DNA of 64,000 bases from Akkermansiaceae bacterium (GTDB taxonomy: Bacteria; Verrucomicrobiota; Verrucomicrobiia; Verrucomicrobiales; Akkermansiaceae), in assembly GCA_905181965.1 (NCBI GenBank), contig CAJIZY010000009.1:1-64000 (forward strand), given 5' to 3'. The translations under genes and the position numbers were made by a program. How positions within the stretch are numbered: the stretch's first letter is position 1; each line of letters begins with the position of its first letter. Positions 37,732 to 47,054 of this stretch are shown piece by piece. The notes below the pieces were generated by a model. That model did not search any database, had not been told where the DNA came from, and saw nothing but the letters and a program-made list of their open reading frames with translations.

Positions 37732-38463
37732 ATGGCTCACATTCCCCGATTCGAGGAACTCGACTACCAGAAAACCCCTCTCGGAGATCTCATCCTCCGA
37801 AAAAGAACCGTTCTCTCTCTCGAAAACGAGGAAATCTACGAAATTATTCTTGGAAATGCCTTTCTCATGTCGTCGATGTTTACGGTCGTTGAACAAGAAC
37901 TCTCCCGCTTTGGCCTCAAAGCGACCAAGGAAAACTTTCCAGAAGAGAAGCTTGATGTCGTCGTAGGAGGACTAGGCCTCGGCTACACCGCCAGAGCTGC
38001 CCTCGAATTCGATGAAGTAGGTTCCCTCAAAATCGTTGACTATCTCAAGCCAGTCATCGAGTGGCACGAGAAGGAACTAGTTCCGCTCGGAAAAGGGCTC
38101 AACGACGATCCCCGATGCCAATATGTGCACGGTGATTTCTTTGAACTCTCAATGGAGGAAGGCTATCAATCAAAGGCAACCACTCACCACGCGATCCTTC
38201 TAGATATCGATCACTCCCCCGCTCACCTCCTGACCAAGGAAAATGCCCGATTTTACTCAACCAGTGGTCTACGTAAATTCGCCGGGCGAATTAAATCAGG
38301 AGGAATTTTCGGCCTGTGGTCCGACGACCCCCCTGAAGCGTCATTTCTCGAATCTCTCAACGAGGTTTTTGCTAAAGTTGAGTCACATATTGTTCCCTTC
38401 CACAACCCAATTCAGGACGAGGAGTTTGAGAGTACGGTTTACGTAGCAACGAAAGCACGATAA
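37732..38463 (+). CDS. Spermidine synthase-like methyltransferase-fold protein
   Basis: The 243-residue protein has a Rossmann-like core with VVVGGLGLGYTARAAL as the glycine-rich cofactor loop, LKIVDYLKPVIEWHEKEL, the acidic HGDFFEL turn and LLDIDHSP. These match spermidine-synthase-like proteins without a clear polyamine active site. The real donor and acceptor are unknown. It is just upstream of the cvfB-like gene, with a 9-bp gap. Confidence 0.72.
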   Translation: MAHIPRFEELDYQKTPLGDLILRKRTVLSLENEEIYEIILGNAFLMSSMFTVVEQELSRFGLKATKENFPEEKLDVVVGGLGLGYTARAALEFDEVGSLKIVDYLKPVIEWHEKELVPLGKGLNDDPRCQYVHGDFFELSMEEGYQSKATTHHAILLDIDHSPAHLLTKENARFYSTSGLRKFAGRIKSGGIFGLWSDDPPEASFLESLNEVFAKVESHIVPFHNPIQDEEFESTVYVATKAR

Positions 38464-38472
38464 GCTCCTCGC

Positions 38473-39298
38473 ATGGCAAACATCGGCGAGCGCGCAAAAC
38501 TCCCTTCCCAGGAGTTCACGAGGGTTCTTTTTTGGACGGTGGAGAACTTGGCGAAATCCTCCTCCCAAAGGGCGAGAGATTTAACGAAGAACGGGAACTA
38601 GTCGACGTCTTCATCTATCGAGACTCCGAAGATCTTCCAATCGCTACTCAAAAGTCCCCTAAAACCAGCCCGGGTAACTTCGGGGTCCTACGAGTTCTAG
38701 CCTCAAATAATACCGGAGCATTTCTCGATTGGGGTCTCAGCAAAGATCTTCTTCTTCCCTATAGTGAGCAACGAAGCTCTCCAAAAATTGGACAATTGGT
38801 TGTTGTTTACGTTTATCTCGATCCAAAAAGCCGAGCGACTTGTAGCCTCCCAACGAATTTCCCGGCATCTTTTCAACCGATACCCCAGACTATTCTGATG
38901 GCTCTGAAGTCGATATGATCATTTTTGGCAAGACCGACATGGGATACAAGGCGATCGTCGACGGAAAATACTCCGGGCTTCTTTTTGAAAATCAGGTTTT
39001 CGAGGAACTTTTCTATGCCGACGAAATAAAGGGCTACGTCACGCAAGTCCGGAACGATCGGAAAGTGGACCTCTCTCTCTATGCACCTGGTAATGTCAAA
39101 ATCGAAAACCTTGAGGCCCGTCTGGAACGTGAACTCAATTCACGGGGAGGTTTCTGGGCAATTGATGACAAATCTTCTCCCGAAACCATTAATCTCGAAC
39201 TTGGAGTCAGCAAAAAGGTTTTCAAGAAAGCGACCGGAGCCCTCTTCAAAAAACGAAAGATCTCTTTCGAGGACGGAGGAATCCGCTGGATCGGTTAG
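38473..39298 (+). CDS. CvfB-type S1 RNA-binding protein, three frameshifts
   Basis: CvfB-like proteins have tandem S1 domains and a winged-helix end, and affect expression in Firmicutes. Repaired from three frames: MANIGERAKLP at 38473; after about 38537 (one T lost from a T-run) LDGGELGEILLPKGE, VFIYRDSED and GAFLDWGLSKDLLLP; after about 38832 LVASQRISRHLF; after about 38875 DTPDYSDGSEVDMIIFGKTDMGYKAIV to the end at 39298. The product is about 275 residues, normal for the family. The single-base nature of the breaks suggests sequence error. Confidence 0.82.
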
Positions 39299-39352
39299 AG
39301 AAGACTCCGGCTTTACCCGGAGACGATCCCACTCCATAATCTTGGAAAGATC

Positions 39353-40726
39353 ATGAGCAAACTGGCAGCACTTCCGTCCGTCGAAAAACTAGCCTCTTCA
39401 CTTGCACCGGAGGTTTCACTTCCACGGCCGCTGGTGAACCTTTTTGTCCGGCGCGAAATTGACCGCTTTCGTCAGCGCCTCCTCGCCGACGAGAACCACA
39501 CCAGAGAAGAAATCGAAAAAGCAACCCAGCAAGGCCTAATCAAGTTTGCGAACTCACGACTCCAATCTGTCATTAATGCAACTGGCGTCCTCATTCATAC
39601 CAACCTAGGCCGCTCTCCACTGGGTCCACGTGCCGCGACTGCTCTTGAAAAAATTGCAACCGGCTACTCAAACCTCGAATTTGATCTCTCTTCAGGCACA
39701 CGTGGAAAACGGGCCGGATATCTTGAAACTGCTCTCGCCTGCCTCCTTGAAACCGAAGCTGCTACCGCTGTAAACAACTGTGCAGCCGCTCTGGTCCTTA
39801 CCCTCCGAACACTAGTCGAAGAAGGTAAAAACGAGGTCATCGTTTCGCGTTCCGAGCTAGTTGAGATCGGGGGCGGATTCCGTATACCTGAAATTCTGGA
39901 AACCTCCGGAGCTAAACTCGTAGAAGTGGGAGCGACTAACAAAACACACCTTCACGATTACGAAAAAGCAATTACACCTCAAACGGCTCTCATTCTTAAG
40001 GTCCACCGTTCTAACTTCTATATCGATGGATTCATCGGCGAACCCGAGATTCCTAAAATCGCCCAATTAGCTCATGACCATCACCTTCCACTCGTCGAGG
40101 ACCTTGGCTCCGGGGCCATTATAAACACCGACGAACTGGCACCTATCGAACACGAACCCACTCCGCAAGAATGCCTTCGCCGAGGAATCGACCTCGTCAT
40201 CTTTTCGGGTGACAAGCTTCTCGGGGGTCCACAATCAGGTATCATCGGCGGCCGCTCCGATATGATCGCAAAGATTAAAAACGAGCCCTTTTTCCGGGCC
40301 GTTCGTTGTGACAAACTCATCCTCACTACACTCCAGGAATCGATTGATCAGTATCTCGAAACTAAAGCTGATCCATCTCAAAGCGATGTTCCGGTTTTGA
40401 CCTTCCTCGCAAAGTCAGTCGATGAACTGAAGGCCCGAGCTGAGACCATCATCAAAGAGCTTCCAACTGAAAGCACCGAGATCAGTATCGAAAACACCTT
40501 AGCCCGCCCGGGAGGAGGAACAATGCCGCGTAGCGAGTTTCCGTCAGTCGCAATCAAGCTGGTTCCGAATAAACAATCAGTCACCAAACTAGCAAAAAAT
40601 CTCCGCGTCAGCGAATCAGCACTCGTTGGCTACACCACGGACGACGCCCTCTTCATCGATCTTCGGACAATATTTCCAGAAACAGATCACAAAGTTGCCG
40701 AAGCTCTTAAAATTGCTCTTTCCTAG
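39353..40726 (+). CDS. selA: L-seryl-tRNA(Sec) selenium transferase
   Basis: SelA converts Ser-tRNA(Sec) to Sec-tRNA(Sec) with selenophosphate and PLP. The 457-residue product matches the family from LPSVEKLAS at the N terminus through INATGVLIHTNLGRSPL, EVGATNKTHLHDYE, VEDLGSGAI and the PLP lysine in FSGDKLLGGPQSG. The last four bases overlap the convergent accA stop. No selB, selD or tRNA-Sec lies in the window, and the molybdoenzyme at 51-53.6 kb uses Cys, not Sec. Confidence 0.95.
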   Translation: MSKLAALPSVEKLASSLAPEVSLPRPLVNLFVRREIDRFRQRLLADENHTREEIEKATQQGLIKFANSRLQSVINATGVLIHTNLGRSPLGPRAATALEKIATGYSNLEFDLSSGTRGKRAGYLETALACLLETEAATAVNNCAAALVLTLRTLVEEGKNEVIVSRSELVEIGGGFRIPEILETSGAKLVEVGATNKTHLHDYEKAITPQTALILKVHRSNFYIDGFIGEPEIPKIAQLAHDHHLPLVEDLGSGAIINTDELAPIEHEPTPQECLRRGIDLVIFSGDKLLGGPQSGIIGGRSDMIAKIKNEPFFRAVRCDKLILTTLQESIDQYLETKADPSQSDVPVLTFLAKSVDELKARAETIIKELPTESTEISIENTLARPGGGTMPRSEFPSVAIKLVPNKQSVTKLAKNLRVSESALVGYTTDDALFIDLRTIFPETDHKVAEALKIALS

Positions 40727-41676
40727 ATCTCATCCCATTCACCAAAACGCCGGAACTTTTCGTAGCGCTTCGTTTTGAGATCCTCTTTGGAAAGTGCCAG
40801 TAGCTCTTTAAGATTTTTGGAAACGATTTCGCGCAGAGCATCGGCAGCCGCATCGGGGTCATGGTGAGCACCTCCTGGGACCTCAGGAATCACGCCATCA
40901 ATTAGACCTAATTTTGCTAAGTCAGGAGCAGCAATTTTCATGGCGTCAGCAGCTTCCGGAGCGTGCTTACGATGCTTCCAAAGAATGGCCGCACAACCCT
41001 CTGGACTGATTACCGAGTAATACGCGTTCTCCATCATGAGAACCTTATCGGCTACGCCAATCCCTAAAGCACCGCCAGAACCACCTTCTCCCAGCACAAC
41101 AGCCACAATGGGGACATCTAGCAACATCATTTCGCGAAGATTACGGGCAATTGCCTCGGCGATATTTCGCTCCTCGGCACCAATTCCAGGAAATGCCCCC
41201 GGAGTGTCAATAAGAGCTACGATCGGAAGCGAAAATTTATTGGCTAACTCCATCAAGCGGAGGCTCTTGCGATACCCCTCGGGGTGCGCACTTCCAAAGT
41301 TACGCTTCAAATTCTCCTTGAGATCCCTCCCCTTTTGATGGCCGAGGACGACGCAACGTTGTCCTTCAATCGTCGCAAAACCGCCAGGCATGGCATGATC
41401 GTCACCCACAATACGATCACCATGTAGCTCTGAAAAATCAGTGAATGATCTTGCGATATAGTCTAGCATATAAGGACGCTTAGTATGGCGAGCAATCTGA
41501 ACACGCTGCCATGGGCTCAGGTTTTCATAGATTTCGCGACGAGTTTCAGTCAACTTACCCTCGATAGCGGATATTTCCGAACTGAGATCAATATCTTGCG
41601 AACGAGATTTGTTTTGAAGTAATTCCAGTTCCTTCTCCAACTCAGCGATTGGCTTCTCAAATTCAAGTAGTTCCAT
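40723..41676 (-). CDS. accA: Acetyl-CoA carboxylase carboxyltransferase subunit alpha
   Basis: Part of the enzyme that makes malonyl-CoA for fatty-acid synthesis. The 317-residue protein has the family start LEFEKPIAELEKELEL, a coiled-coil-like region, RPYMLDYI, FGSAHPEGYRKSLRLM, LIDTPGAFPGIGAEERN and GEGGSGGALGIGVADKV. It is intact, and convergent with selA with a four-base overlap. Confidence 0.96.
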   Translation of the reverse strand: MELLEFEKPIAELEKELELLQNKSRSQDIDLSSEISAIEGKLTETRREIYENLSPWQRVQIARHTKRPYMLDYIARSFTDFSELHGDRIVGDDHAMPGGFATIEGQRCVVLGHQKGRDLKENLKRNFGSAHPEGYRKSLRLMELANKFSLPIVALIDTPGAFPGIGAEERNIAEAIARNLREMMLLDVPIVAVVLGEGGSGGALGIGVADKVLMMENAYYSVISPEGCAAILWKHRKHAPEAADAMKIAAPDLAKLGLIDGVIPEVPGGAHHDPDAAADALREIVSKNLKELLALSKEDLKTKRYEKFRRFGEWDEI

Positions 41677-41700
41677 AATTTGCGGGGCGTGGGGACTCTA

Positions 41701-42590
41701 TCATCGGGCGATCCTTACTTCCACCTCATTTCCGACCCTAATCAGCATCGATAGCTCTTCCATATCGGAAGAAGCTAAAAAAACACCAGATAAGAAGAAA
41801 AAATCTCATTTCCGGAAAGTGGGCGTAATTGAACCATAGAGCGACTTAATCTTAGTCCTAGAACCTTACTGGCATGACGATAACTCTGATGGGTTGGAGG
41901 ATAAGTCTTCCCCTCCAAATATCCGTGTTTTTGCGAAATCTTTGTCTGATGGTGCCCACGGCGTATTCTCCCAGTTTCCAGCTTGCGGATTGGGTAGTCC
42001 TTAGCAAAGACATGTTCTTTTTTCCCTTGATCCCGATAGAAGAGCTCGACTCGCATCTTCGGAAGATTAATCAATAACTTGAAATCAAGGGACATGATCA
42101 CCAGCTCATCTCCGCTGTGTAAATTACCGAACTCAGTCAACCCATTGAGAAACATCATACTGTCCAGAGTAGTCTTATTTTGGGTAGCAATCTTGAGATA
42201 TCCCTCACCAGGCGAAACTCGATAAATTTTTTTATTCCCCATATTCTCGATCGAAAGGATCTCGTCCAAATTAATCTCTCCGAGAATACGTCTTGCTTCG
42301 GGAGAATGATTAGAGTCGGGATAAAGGTTTTCGATCAAATTCAGTTTTTCCTTCGCTTCTTCAATATCACCCAATGCGATGAGTTCGAGTGCCCGGTTAA
42401 ACTCATATTGCCCGGCCTCAAAATTGATTTGCTCATTCGCCTCGATAATTTCCTCCAAAGGCTTTTGGGCGACTGCCTTTGGATCGTTAAAATCCTCCTG
42501 AAATTTATTTAGAAAAAGAACCAGAGCACCTATGACCGCAACCACGCAGAGGAATGCGAAAATTTTGATGATGGTAATAATCCCCTTCAT
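41701..42590 (-). CDS. LysM-like/L,D-transpeptidase-like envelope protein, 3' end broken
   Basis: The protein has an N-terminal membrane anchor (IIKIFAFLCVVAVIGALVLFL), a TPR-like helical part (NRALELIALGDIEEAKEKL), a LysM-like domain (YRVSPGEGYLKIATQNKTTLDSMMFLNGL) and a beta-rich C-terminal region. The first frame stops at 41775, but the downstream frame still reads SDMEELSMLIRVGNEVEVRIAR, ending at 41701, which looks like the last helix and strand of a YkuD-type domain. One indel plus one stop codon, or two indels, between about 41770 and 41850 would rejoin them. The YkuD catalytic His/Cys motif cannot be found in the broken stretch, so the enzymatic assignment is tentative. Confidence 0.6.
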
Positions 42591-42603
42591 TTGGAAACCA
42601 TGT

Positions 42604-43134
42604 CTAAATCAAGCCCCGCCGCTTCAGGTCGAACCGGTTGATATCTTGTGACTTCATGATCATATCTAGAGTGAACTTCATAATCCCAACCTCCCAAGCA
42701 TCATCAACACTTTGGATAATGGCGAGAGAGGGATTACCGGAAACTCTCACTGCTTCCAATGCCTTATCACTCACGCTCTCAAGCTGGTCGTGCACGAATT
42801 CCTTAGATATATTGGGGATTTGTACCTGAAAACCATATTGTAGGAAACTGAGGTCAATGCCCTGTTCTTTAAAATGCTCTATGACTCGAAGAACTTTAGG
42901 ATCAAATCCTTCCAATTCAATTTCACTGAAGCCATCTGGTTTAATCAACTGGGGTTTCTGAGCTTCGACCTCACCGCGTCGAATACAAACTTTCCCCACG
43001 CTATCCATTGGCTCACTTAGAATTTCAAATTCAAACCGAGTCGCACCAAACGTTTCAATACGACGATCCGGTTCGTGAATGACCCGGGTCGTCTCCATCG
43101 CGTATTGGAAATCATCTGGAGTAACCATCTTCAA
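42604..43134 (-). CDS. Hypothetical protein
   Basis: The 176-residue soluble protein has alternating strand-like (FEFEILSEPMDSVGKVCI) and helical (VLRVIEHFKEQGIDLSFL) parts and no membrane segment or signal. I recognise no family. It lies between the LysM-like gene (13-bp gap) and acpP. The reading frame is intact and codon use is like its neighbours, so it is a real gene. Confidence 0.6.
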   Translation of the reverse strand: MKMVTPDDFQYAMETTRVIHEPDRRIETFGATRFEFEILSEPMDSVGKVCIRRGEVEAQKPQLIKPDGFSEIELEGFDPKVLRVIEHFKEQGIDLSFLQYGFQVQIPNISKEFVHDQLESVSDKALEAVRVSGNPSLAIIQSVDDAWEVGIMKFTLDMIMKSQDINRFDLKRRGLI

Positions 43135-43173
43135 GGAAAGTATCGCTTATCATTGGCAAACTGGCTAATAAAA

Positions 43174-43202
43174 ATGGTAGGTTCCACTCGGGAACCTACC
43201 AT
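43174..43202 (-). terminator. Rho-independent terminator of acpP
   Basis: A perfect 12-bp stem (ATGGTAGGTTCC/GGAACCTACCAT) with a 5-base loop is followed on the minus strand by TTTTATT. It lies about 33 bp after the acpP stop. Confidence 0.88.
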
Positions 43203-43235
43203 ATAAAAGCTGGTTTAATTGAACCAAAGTCAGAA

Positions 43236-43475
43236 CTAGGCCTGAGCTTTCTCGACGTGAGAGATGATGTCGCCAACGCTGATCAGCTTCTCGGCTTCTT
43301 CGTCGGGGACCTCAATACCGAATTCCTCTTCAACAGCCATAACGAGTTCAACTGCGTCAAGGGAATCGGCGCCAAGATCTTCGATCATTTTTGACTCGGG
43401 CGTTACTTGATCAGCGGTGACGCTGAGCTGCTCCACGATGATTTCGGTGACTTTTTCTACAATATTTTCTGCCAT
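43236..43475 (-). CDS. acpP: Acyl carrier protein
   Basis: Carries fatty acyl chains on phosphopantetheine. The ATG at 43475 ([17 protein letters not shown]) gives the usual 79 residues; the longer listed start is not needed. The attachment serine lies in [15 protein letters not shown]. It is followed by a strong terminator. Confidence 0.96.
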   Translation of the reverse strand: MAENIVEKVTEIIVEQLSVTADQVTPESKMIEDLGADSLDAVELVMAVEEEFGIEVPDEEAEKLISVGDIISHVEKAQA

Positions 43476-43522
43476 GGCCCTTTGGATTAATGGGAGTCCA
43501 CCTAATTGGCAACCCCTAAAAT

Positions 43523-44275
43523 TCACTCCTTTTCACCAGAATCGTCGGAATCCCCCCCTACGGAAGCGCCCTCATCATCGCCTTCTGAGTCAATATCATT
43601 GGCCTCTTCGTTTTCATTTTCGTCCACAAGCTCAATGAGCTCGCCCTCGAAGTTTTCCAAAACTTTTTGAAACAAAGCCTCAGCCGGTGCGCCTTCTTCC
43701 TCTTTAAATTGCCCATAAACCATGCCGTCAATTTTAGCCTTATTCTCCTTTCCATCAGCCTCATAGACCAAAGTCGCGAGGCCTTTAGTCTCCCATTTTC
43801 GCATATCGAGGATTTTTATAGTCGGAAAAGGGATCAAAGAACCGCCCGGAGGATAGTAGCCCTGATCATCGACCTTCATGAAACGTCTCCGAGTCCGAAT
43901 CAGAAAAAACAGAGCGATTGTGGTGAGCAAGAAGCAAACACACGCCGCAATCAACTGTTCCCGGATTTGTCCCGCAGTTTTCGGGTCATCTTCGAGATTT
44001 ACTTTCTGAGGCCAGCCCTTCTCACCACTATAATCAGCCCAAAGGTCATCGCTTTTGTGATTGGCCATCTGCCTCAAGATTTCTGGCCACTTTTCCCCAA
44101 AATCAGTATTGGAAGGATAGATTGAGCGATCCTCATCAAAACTAATGGTCTGTTTTTCGACAAAAGCGTTCCAAACCTCCGGAGAGGCCCGGTTCGCATC
44201 AACAGTCCAAGCTTCTCCCGCTTCATTGAAAGCGGAATAATTGGCTACCACATAGTTTTTCTTAGGATATCCCAC
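43523..44275 (-). CDS. Membrane protein of unknown function, 5' part probably broken
   Basis: The listed frame opens at a GTG and has 250 residues: a soluble N-terminal part, one membrane segment ([19 protein letters not shown]), a domain with [24 protein letters not shown], and a very acidic tail. No family was recognised. The start is suspicious, because upstream sequence in another frame continues a protein-like reading (see the next entry). The true gene probably starts further upstream. Confidence 0.6.
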   Translation of the reverse strand: MGYPKKNYVVANYSAFNEAGEAWTVDANRASPEVWNAFVEKQTISFDEDRSIYPSNTDFGEKWPEILRQMANHKSDDLWADYSGEKGWPQKVNLEDDPKTAGQIREQLIAACVCFLLTTIALFFLIRTRRRFMKVDDQGYYPPGGSLIPFPTIKILDMRKWETKGLATLVYEADGKENKAKIDGMVYGQFKEEEGAPAEALFQKVLENFEGELIELVDENENEEANDIDSEGDDEGASVGGDSDDSGEKE

Positions 44276-44684
44276 TTTCGAATCGCAGAGCTATAATCTA
44301 CACCCCAAACATTACCAGCATCAAAATAGCCCGCCAAATAAACCACTTGGTAGGACGACAAATCACTTCGGAGGAATTCGACATAGGACTATGAAAAGAG
44401 AAACAACTCCTCCGCCGACATGCAAGGCTGCTATTGGGGAATCAATTTACTCTGGATTTGCCCAGACACCATTTCCCCATTGATCCATCATAAAGCGACA
44501 CGCATCTATCCTACTCCTACGTATCCTGGATCTGACCACAAAATCGGTGGATTGCAAAACGATGCTGTTGGAGCCATAACCTTTCTGTTTAGAACCCTAG
44601 GCCCTTGAACAACCGGTAAACTGAAATAATACACTGGAGCAGGAGGATGAGACACAACCCCAACCCATCCCCCCGGAAGAATGA
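44276..44684 (-). pseudogene. Coding-like 5' extension with four in-frame stops
   Basis: One minus-strand frame reads ILWSDPGYVGVG, WINGEMVSGQI, MSAEELFLFS and then [39 protein letters not shown], reaching the gene at 43523 after one frameshift near 44265. It is interrupted by TAG, TGA, TAG and TAG. Each of these is one G-to-A change from TGG (Trp), and Trp would fit the context. It is either a decayed 5' half or a low-quality stretch. Nothing else of note was seen here. Confidence 0.45.
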
Positions 44685-46037
44685 CTAGCGCCCGCTTCGA
44701 CCAAGAATTCGCTTTCTCATACCTTCGTCGATAAACTCGGACGATTCAAGATAGTTGGAAGCTGCCTTCGGGTCCTCACCCATCCAGCGCATCGTGGTCA
44801 TTCCTATCGACCAGCCCCGTGAGCGGTCGTCTGAAATAGTCTCTGCAAGTTGTATATTCTCAGCTGGTGAACCATTATTATCGCTCATCACGTATGAAGA
44901 AACCGCAGAATCCCTTAGCTCGCCGTCTGGTTGAGCAACCGCCCAAGCCTTTGCGGCAGAAGGATCCTGGACGACCCAATTGCCGATGACGTTACGCATG
45001 GAGTCCCGTTGTGCCTTCTCTGACCCGTTAGCGACGACCCAAGCAGCAGCGTCTGCCGGATTCTCCCGAGACATTGACTCCGCAACGCTCTCAATAGCGT
45101 CGTCACGAGAGTCCCCCTCCGGAATTTCCAAAGCCTTCTTGGCTGCCAAGGTAGGATTATCATCTGCAAGCGATCTTACGGCTGCGCCCAACGCATCACC
45201 TCGCTGGTCAGCAGGGAGACCGTTGATAAATGATTCGGCACCATTCCAGTCGGCTTTTGCCCATTCCTTGGCAATGTCCACATTCGCTTTAGTTAGGGCA
45301 TCCCCCTCCAATCCCGAAGTCAGCCCGGCGGCGCGCTCAGGATCCGTGGTAGCAATCTGAGCGAGAACCTTTGATGTTGCATCATTTCCGTCTCTTCCTT
45401 CAAGACTCTTGGCCCAAGCAAGAGCTCCATCAGGATCCTGCTTGGCCCATTCTTTAGCGATAGTCGCTCCACCAGTTCCTCCCCCCATCCGGCCCATCAT
45501 CCCCATCGCCGAAAACTGTGATTTGTTGGATGCATAGTAGTCAGCTGCAGCTTTCGGGTCACTTGCGGCCCAGCTCTGGAGAATACCCGGCTTGATCATC
45601 ATGGACTCCCAGCCCCTCTGACCATTGGCGTGATCCATGGCATCATAAGGAGAAACTTCCGCCCAAGCTGCATAGAGTAATGAACCAGCAAGAAAGCGCT
45701 CACCCATAGGAAGACCCTTCAGCTTCTCGGCCGCCTCAGCGAGCTCTTCACTCGACATATTCGAATAGAGGTCAACAAGAGACTGGACGCGGGCAGTTTG
45801 ACTAGGAACATTAGCAACCTCCTCGTAGCTGCTTGGCTTTCCGGAGCTCTGGGCAGTCGAATTTGACGAACTTGAGCTGGAGCGCCCTACCGACCGCGAA
45901 CTTCCAGGGACCCGGGCTTTGCCCTTTTCCGCAACGTTTTCAGTGGCTGCATCCTCGCCTCCATTGTTACCAATGACGTAACCAATGGCTCCGCCAGCTA
46001 AGATACAAGATGCTGCGATCGGGAGTAAACTATTCAT
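44685..46037 (-). CDS. Exported repeat protein with D-P-x-x-A helical repeats
   Basis: The 450-residue protein has an N-terminal hydrophobic segment (LLPIAASCILAGGAIGYVI) and a Ser-rich linker. From about residue 75 a long helical part is built of repeats of about 35-45 residues around WAxxDPxxAxxW/Y (WAASDPKAAADYY, WAKQDPDGALAWA, WVVQDPSAAKAWA). Such repeat proteins are frequent in Verrucomicrobiota and resemble Sel1/TPR-like solenoids. The function is unknown; a scaffold or binding role at the envelope is an inference. Confidence 0.75.
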   Translation of the reverse strand: MNSLLPIAASCILAGGAIGYVIGNNGGEDAATENVAEKGKARVPGSSRSVGRSSSSSSNSTAQSSGKPSSYEEVANVPSQTARVQSLVDLYSNMSSEELAEAAEKLKGLPMGERFLAGSLLYAAWAEVSPYDAMDHANGQRGWESMMIKPGILQSWAASDPKAAADYYASNKSQFSAMGMMGRMGGGTGGATIAKEWAKQDPDGALAWAKSLEGRDGNDATSKVLAQIATTDPERAAGLTSGLEGDALTKANVDIAKEWAKADWNGAESFINGLPADQRGDALGAAVRSLADDNPTLAAKKALEIPEGDSRDDAIESVAESMSRENPADAAAWVVANGSEKAQRDSMRNVIGNWVVQDPSAAKAWAVAQPDGELRDSAVSSYVMSDNNGSPAENIQLAETISDDRSRGWSIGMTTMRWMGEDPKAASNYLESSEFIDEGMRKRILGRSGR

Positions 46038-46124
46038 AACAACGCAACTAATAGACTATCACCCCGAAAAAACAAACAAACCGTTCGAAAAAATTCAAAA
46101 AGAAACCAAGTCGAATAAACAAGC

Positions 46125-47054
46125 TTAGTTAAAGCCAAAGTCGCGGTTAGAAAAATCTCGGGTGGAATTCTCTCTTTCTCTGGCAGCTTGCCGCTCCACC
46201 GTAAGTCGAGCAAAAGGCATAGCTTCTAGGCGAGGATTCGGGATTTTTTGGCCTGATTCCTCGCAGACACCATATGTCCCGAGCTCAAGCCGCTGAAGGG
46301 CCTCTTCAATTTCCCCTAGTGCATTCGCTTCCTTAGAGAGCATATTTAAGGCGAAGTCCCTATCATAAGCATCTGACCCAGCATCACCTTGGTGCATTCC
46401 CGACCCACTCGCATCACTTCCTTCAGCTCCATTTTTAATGGTGTCATTCTGAATCCCGTGCATCACGTCTGTAATTTGATCACGGAGATCCAATAAACGT
46501 TGGCGCTGTTTTTTCTCAAAGATGGTTAGCTTTGCAACCTTCTCAGGCTTTACATAACGTCGTTTCACGACGACCGGAGGCAATTCCTCAACCTCTACAA
46601 CTTTTTTCTTAACCCGCTTTGTCGCCTTTTTAGCAACCTTCTTAGTAGCAACCGCTTCGGATTTAACGGCTGTTACAGCTTTTTTTGCCGTTTTCTTCAC
46701 GGCCGCTTTTTTAGCCGTTTTCTTCACGGCCGCTTTTTTAGCCGTTTTCTTCACGGCAGCTTTTTTAGCCGTTTTCTTCACGGCAGCTTTTTTAGCCGTT
46801 TTCTTCACGGCAGCTTTTTTAGCCGTTTTCTTCACGGCCGCTTTTTTTGCCGTTTTCTTCACGGCCGCTTTTTTAGCCGTTTTCTTCACGGCCGCTTTTT
46901 TAGCCGTTTTCTTCACGGCAGCTTTTTTAGCCGTTTTCTTCACGGCAGCTTTTTTAGCCGTTTTCTTCACGGCAGCTTTTTTTGCCGTTTTCTTCACGGC
47001 AGCTTTTTTAGCCGTTTTCTTCACAGTTTTCTTTTTAGCAACTTTTTTAGCCAT
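46125..47054 (-). CDS. Histone H1-like lysine-rich repeat protein fused to a DksA-like domain
   Basis: Residues 1-150 are Lys/Ala-rich, with about 13 copies of KKTAKKAAV, like bacterial histone H1-type DNA-condensing tails. Residues 195-290 form a DksA/TraR-like module: a coiled-coil pair (KQRQRLLDLRDQITDVMHGI ... LSKEANALGEIEEALQRLE) and GTYGVCEESGQKIPNPRLEA. The zinc finger is degenerate: only one of the four Cys remains. This combines a DNA-binding tail with an RNA-polymerase-channel-type fold. The likely role is nucleoid or transcription control; direct evidence is lacking. Confidence 0.82.
   Translation of the reverse strand: MAKKVAKKKTVKKTAKKAAVKKTAKKAAVKKTAKKAAVKKTAKKAAVKKTAKKAAVKKTAKKAAVKKTAKKAAVKKTAKKAAVKKTAKKAAVKKTAKKAAVKKTAKKAAVKKTAKKAAVKKTAKKAVTAVKSEAVATKKVAKKATKRVKKKVVEVEELPPVVVKRRYVKPEKVAKLTIFEKKQRQRLLDLRDQITDVMHGIQNDTIKNGAEGSDASGSGMHQGDAGSDAYDRDFALNMLSKEANALGEIEEALQRLELGTYGVCEESGQKIPNPRLEAMPFARLTVERQAARERENSTRDFSNRDFGFN
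46687..47035 (-). repeat. Tandem 27-bp repeat coding KKTAKKAAV
   Basis: About 13 copies of a 27-bp unit lie head to tail in the H1-like gene, differing at a few synonymous sites (GCC/GCA, TTTTTA/TTTTTT). The near-identity at DNA level means copy number can vary by slippage or unequal recombination, and short reads may collapse it. Confidence 0.9.

Noticed and set aside
37453-37896. Minus-strand 147-residue frame across tRNA-Glu
   Set aside because: It runs through the tRNA and antisense to the spermidine-synthase-like gene; clearly a shadow.
44420-44608. Plus-strand 62-residue frame in the gap between two genes
   Set aside because: Its composition is unlike a protein, it has no ribosome-binding site, and the minus strand there reads as broken coding sequence.
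41775-44684. Alternative genetic code with TGA/TAG read as Trp
   Set aside because: Many intact genes in the window end with TGA or TAG at family-typical positions, and the odd stops are limited to two suspicious loci.
46687-47035. Regular 27-bp repeats could suggest a CRISPR array
   Set aside because: The units are head to tail without spacers and encode a lysine-rich protein repeat in one frame.
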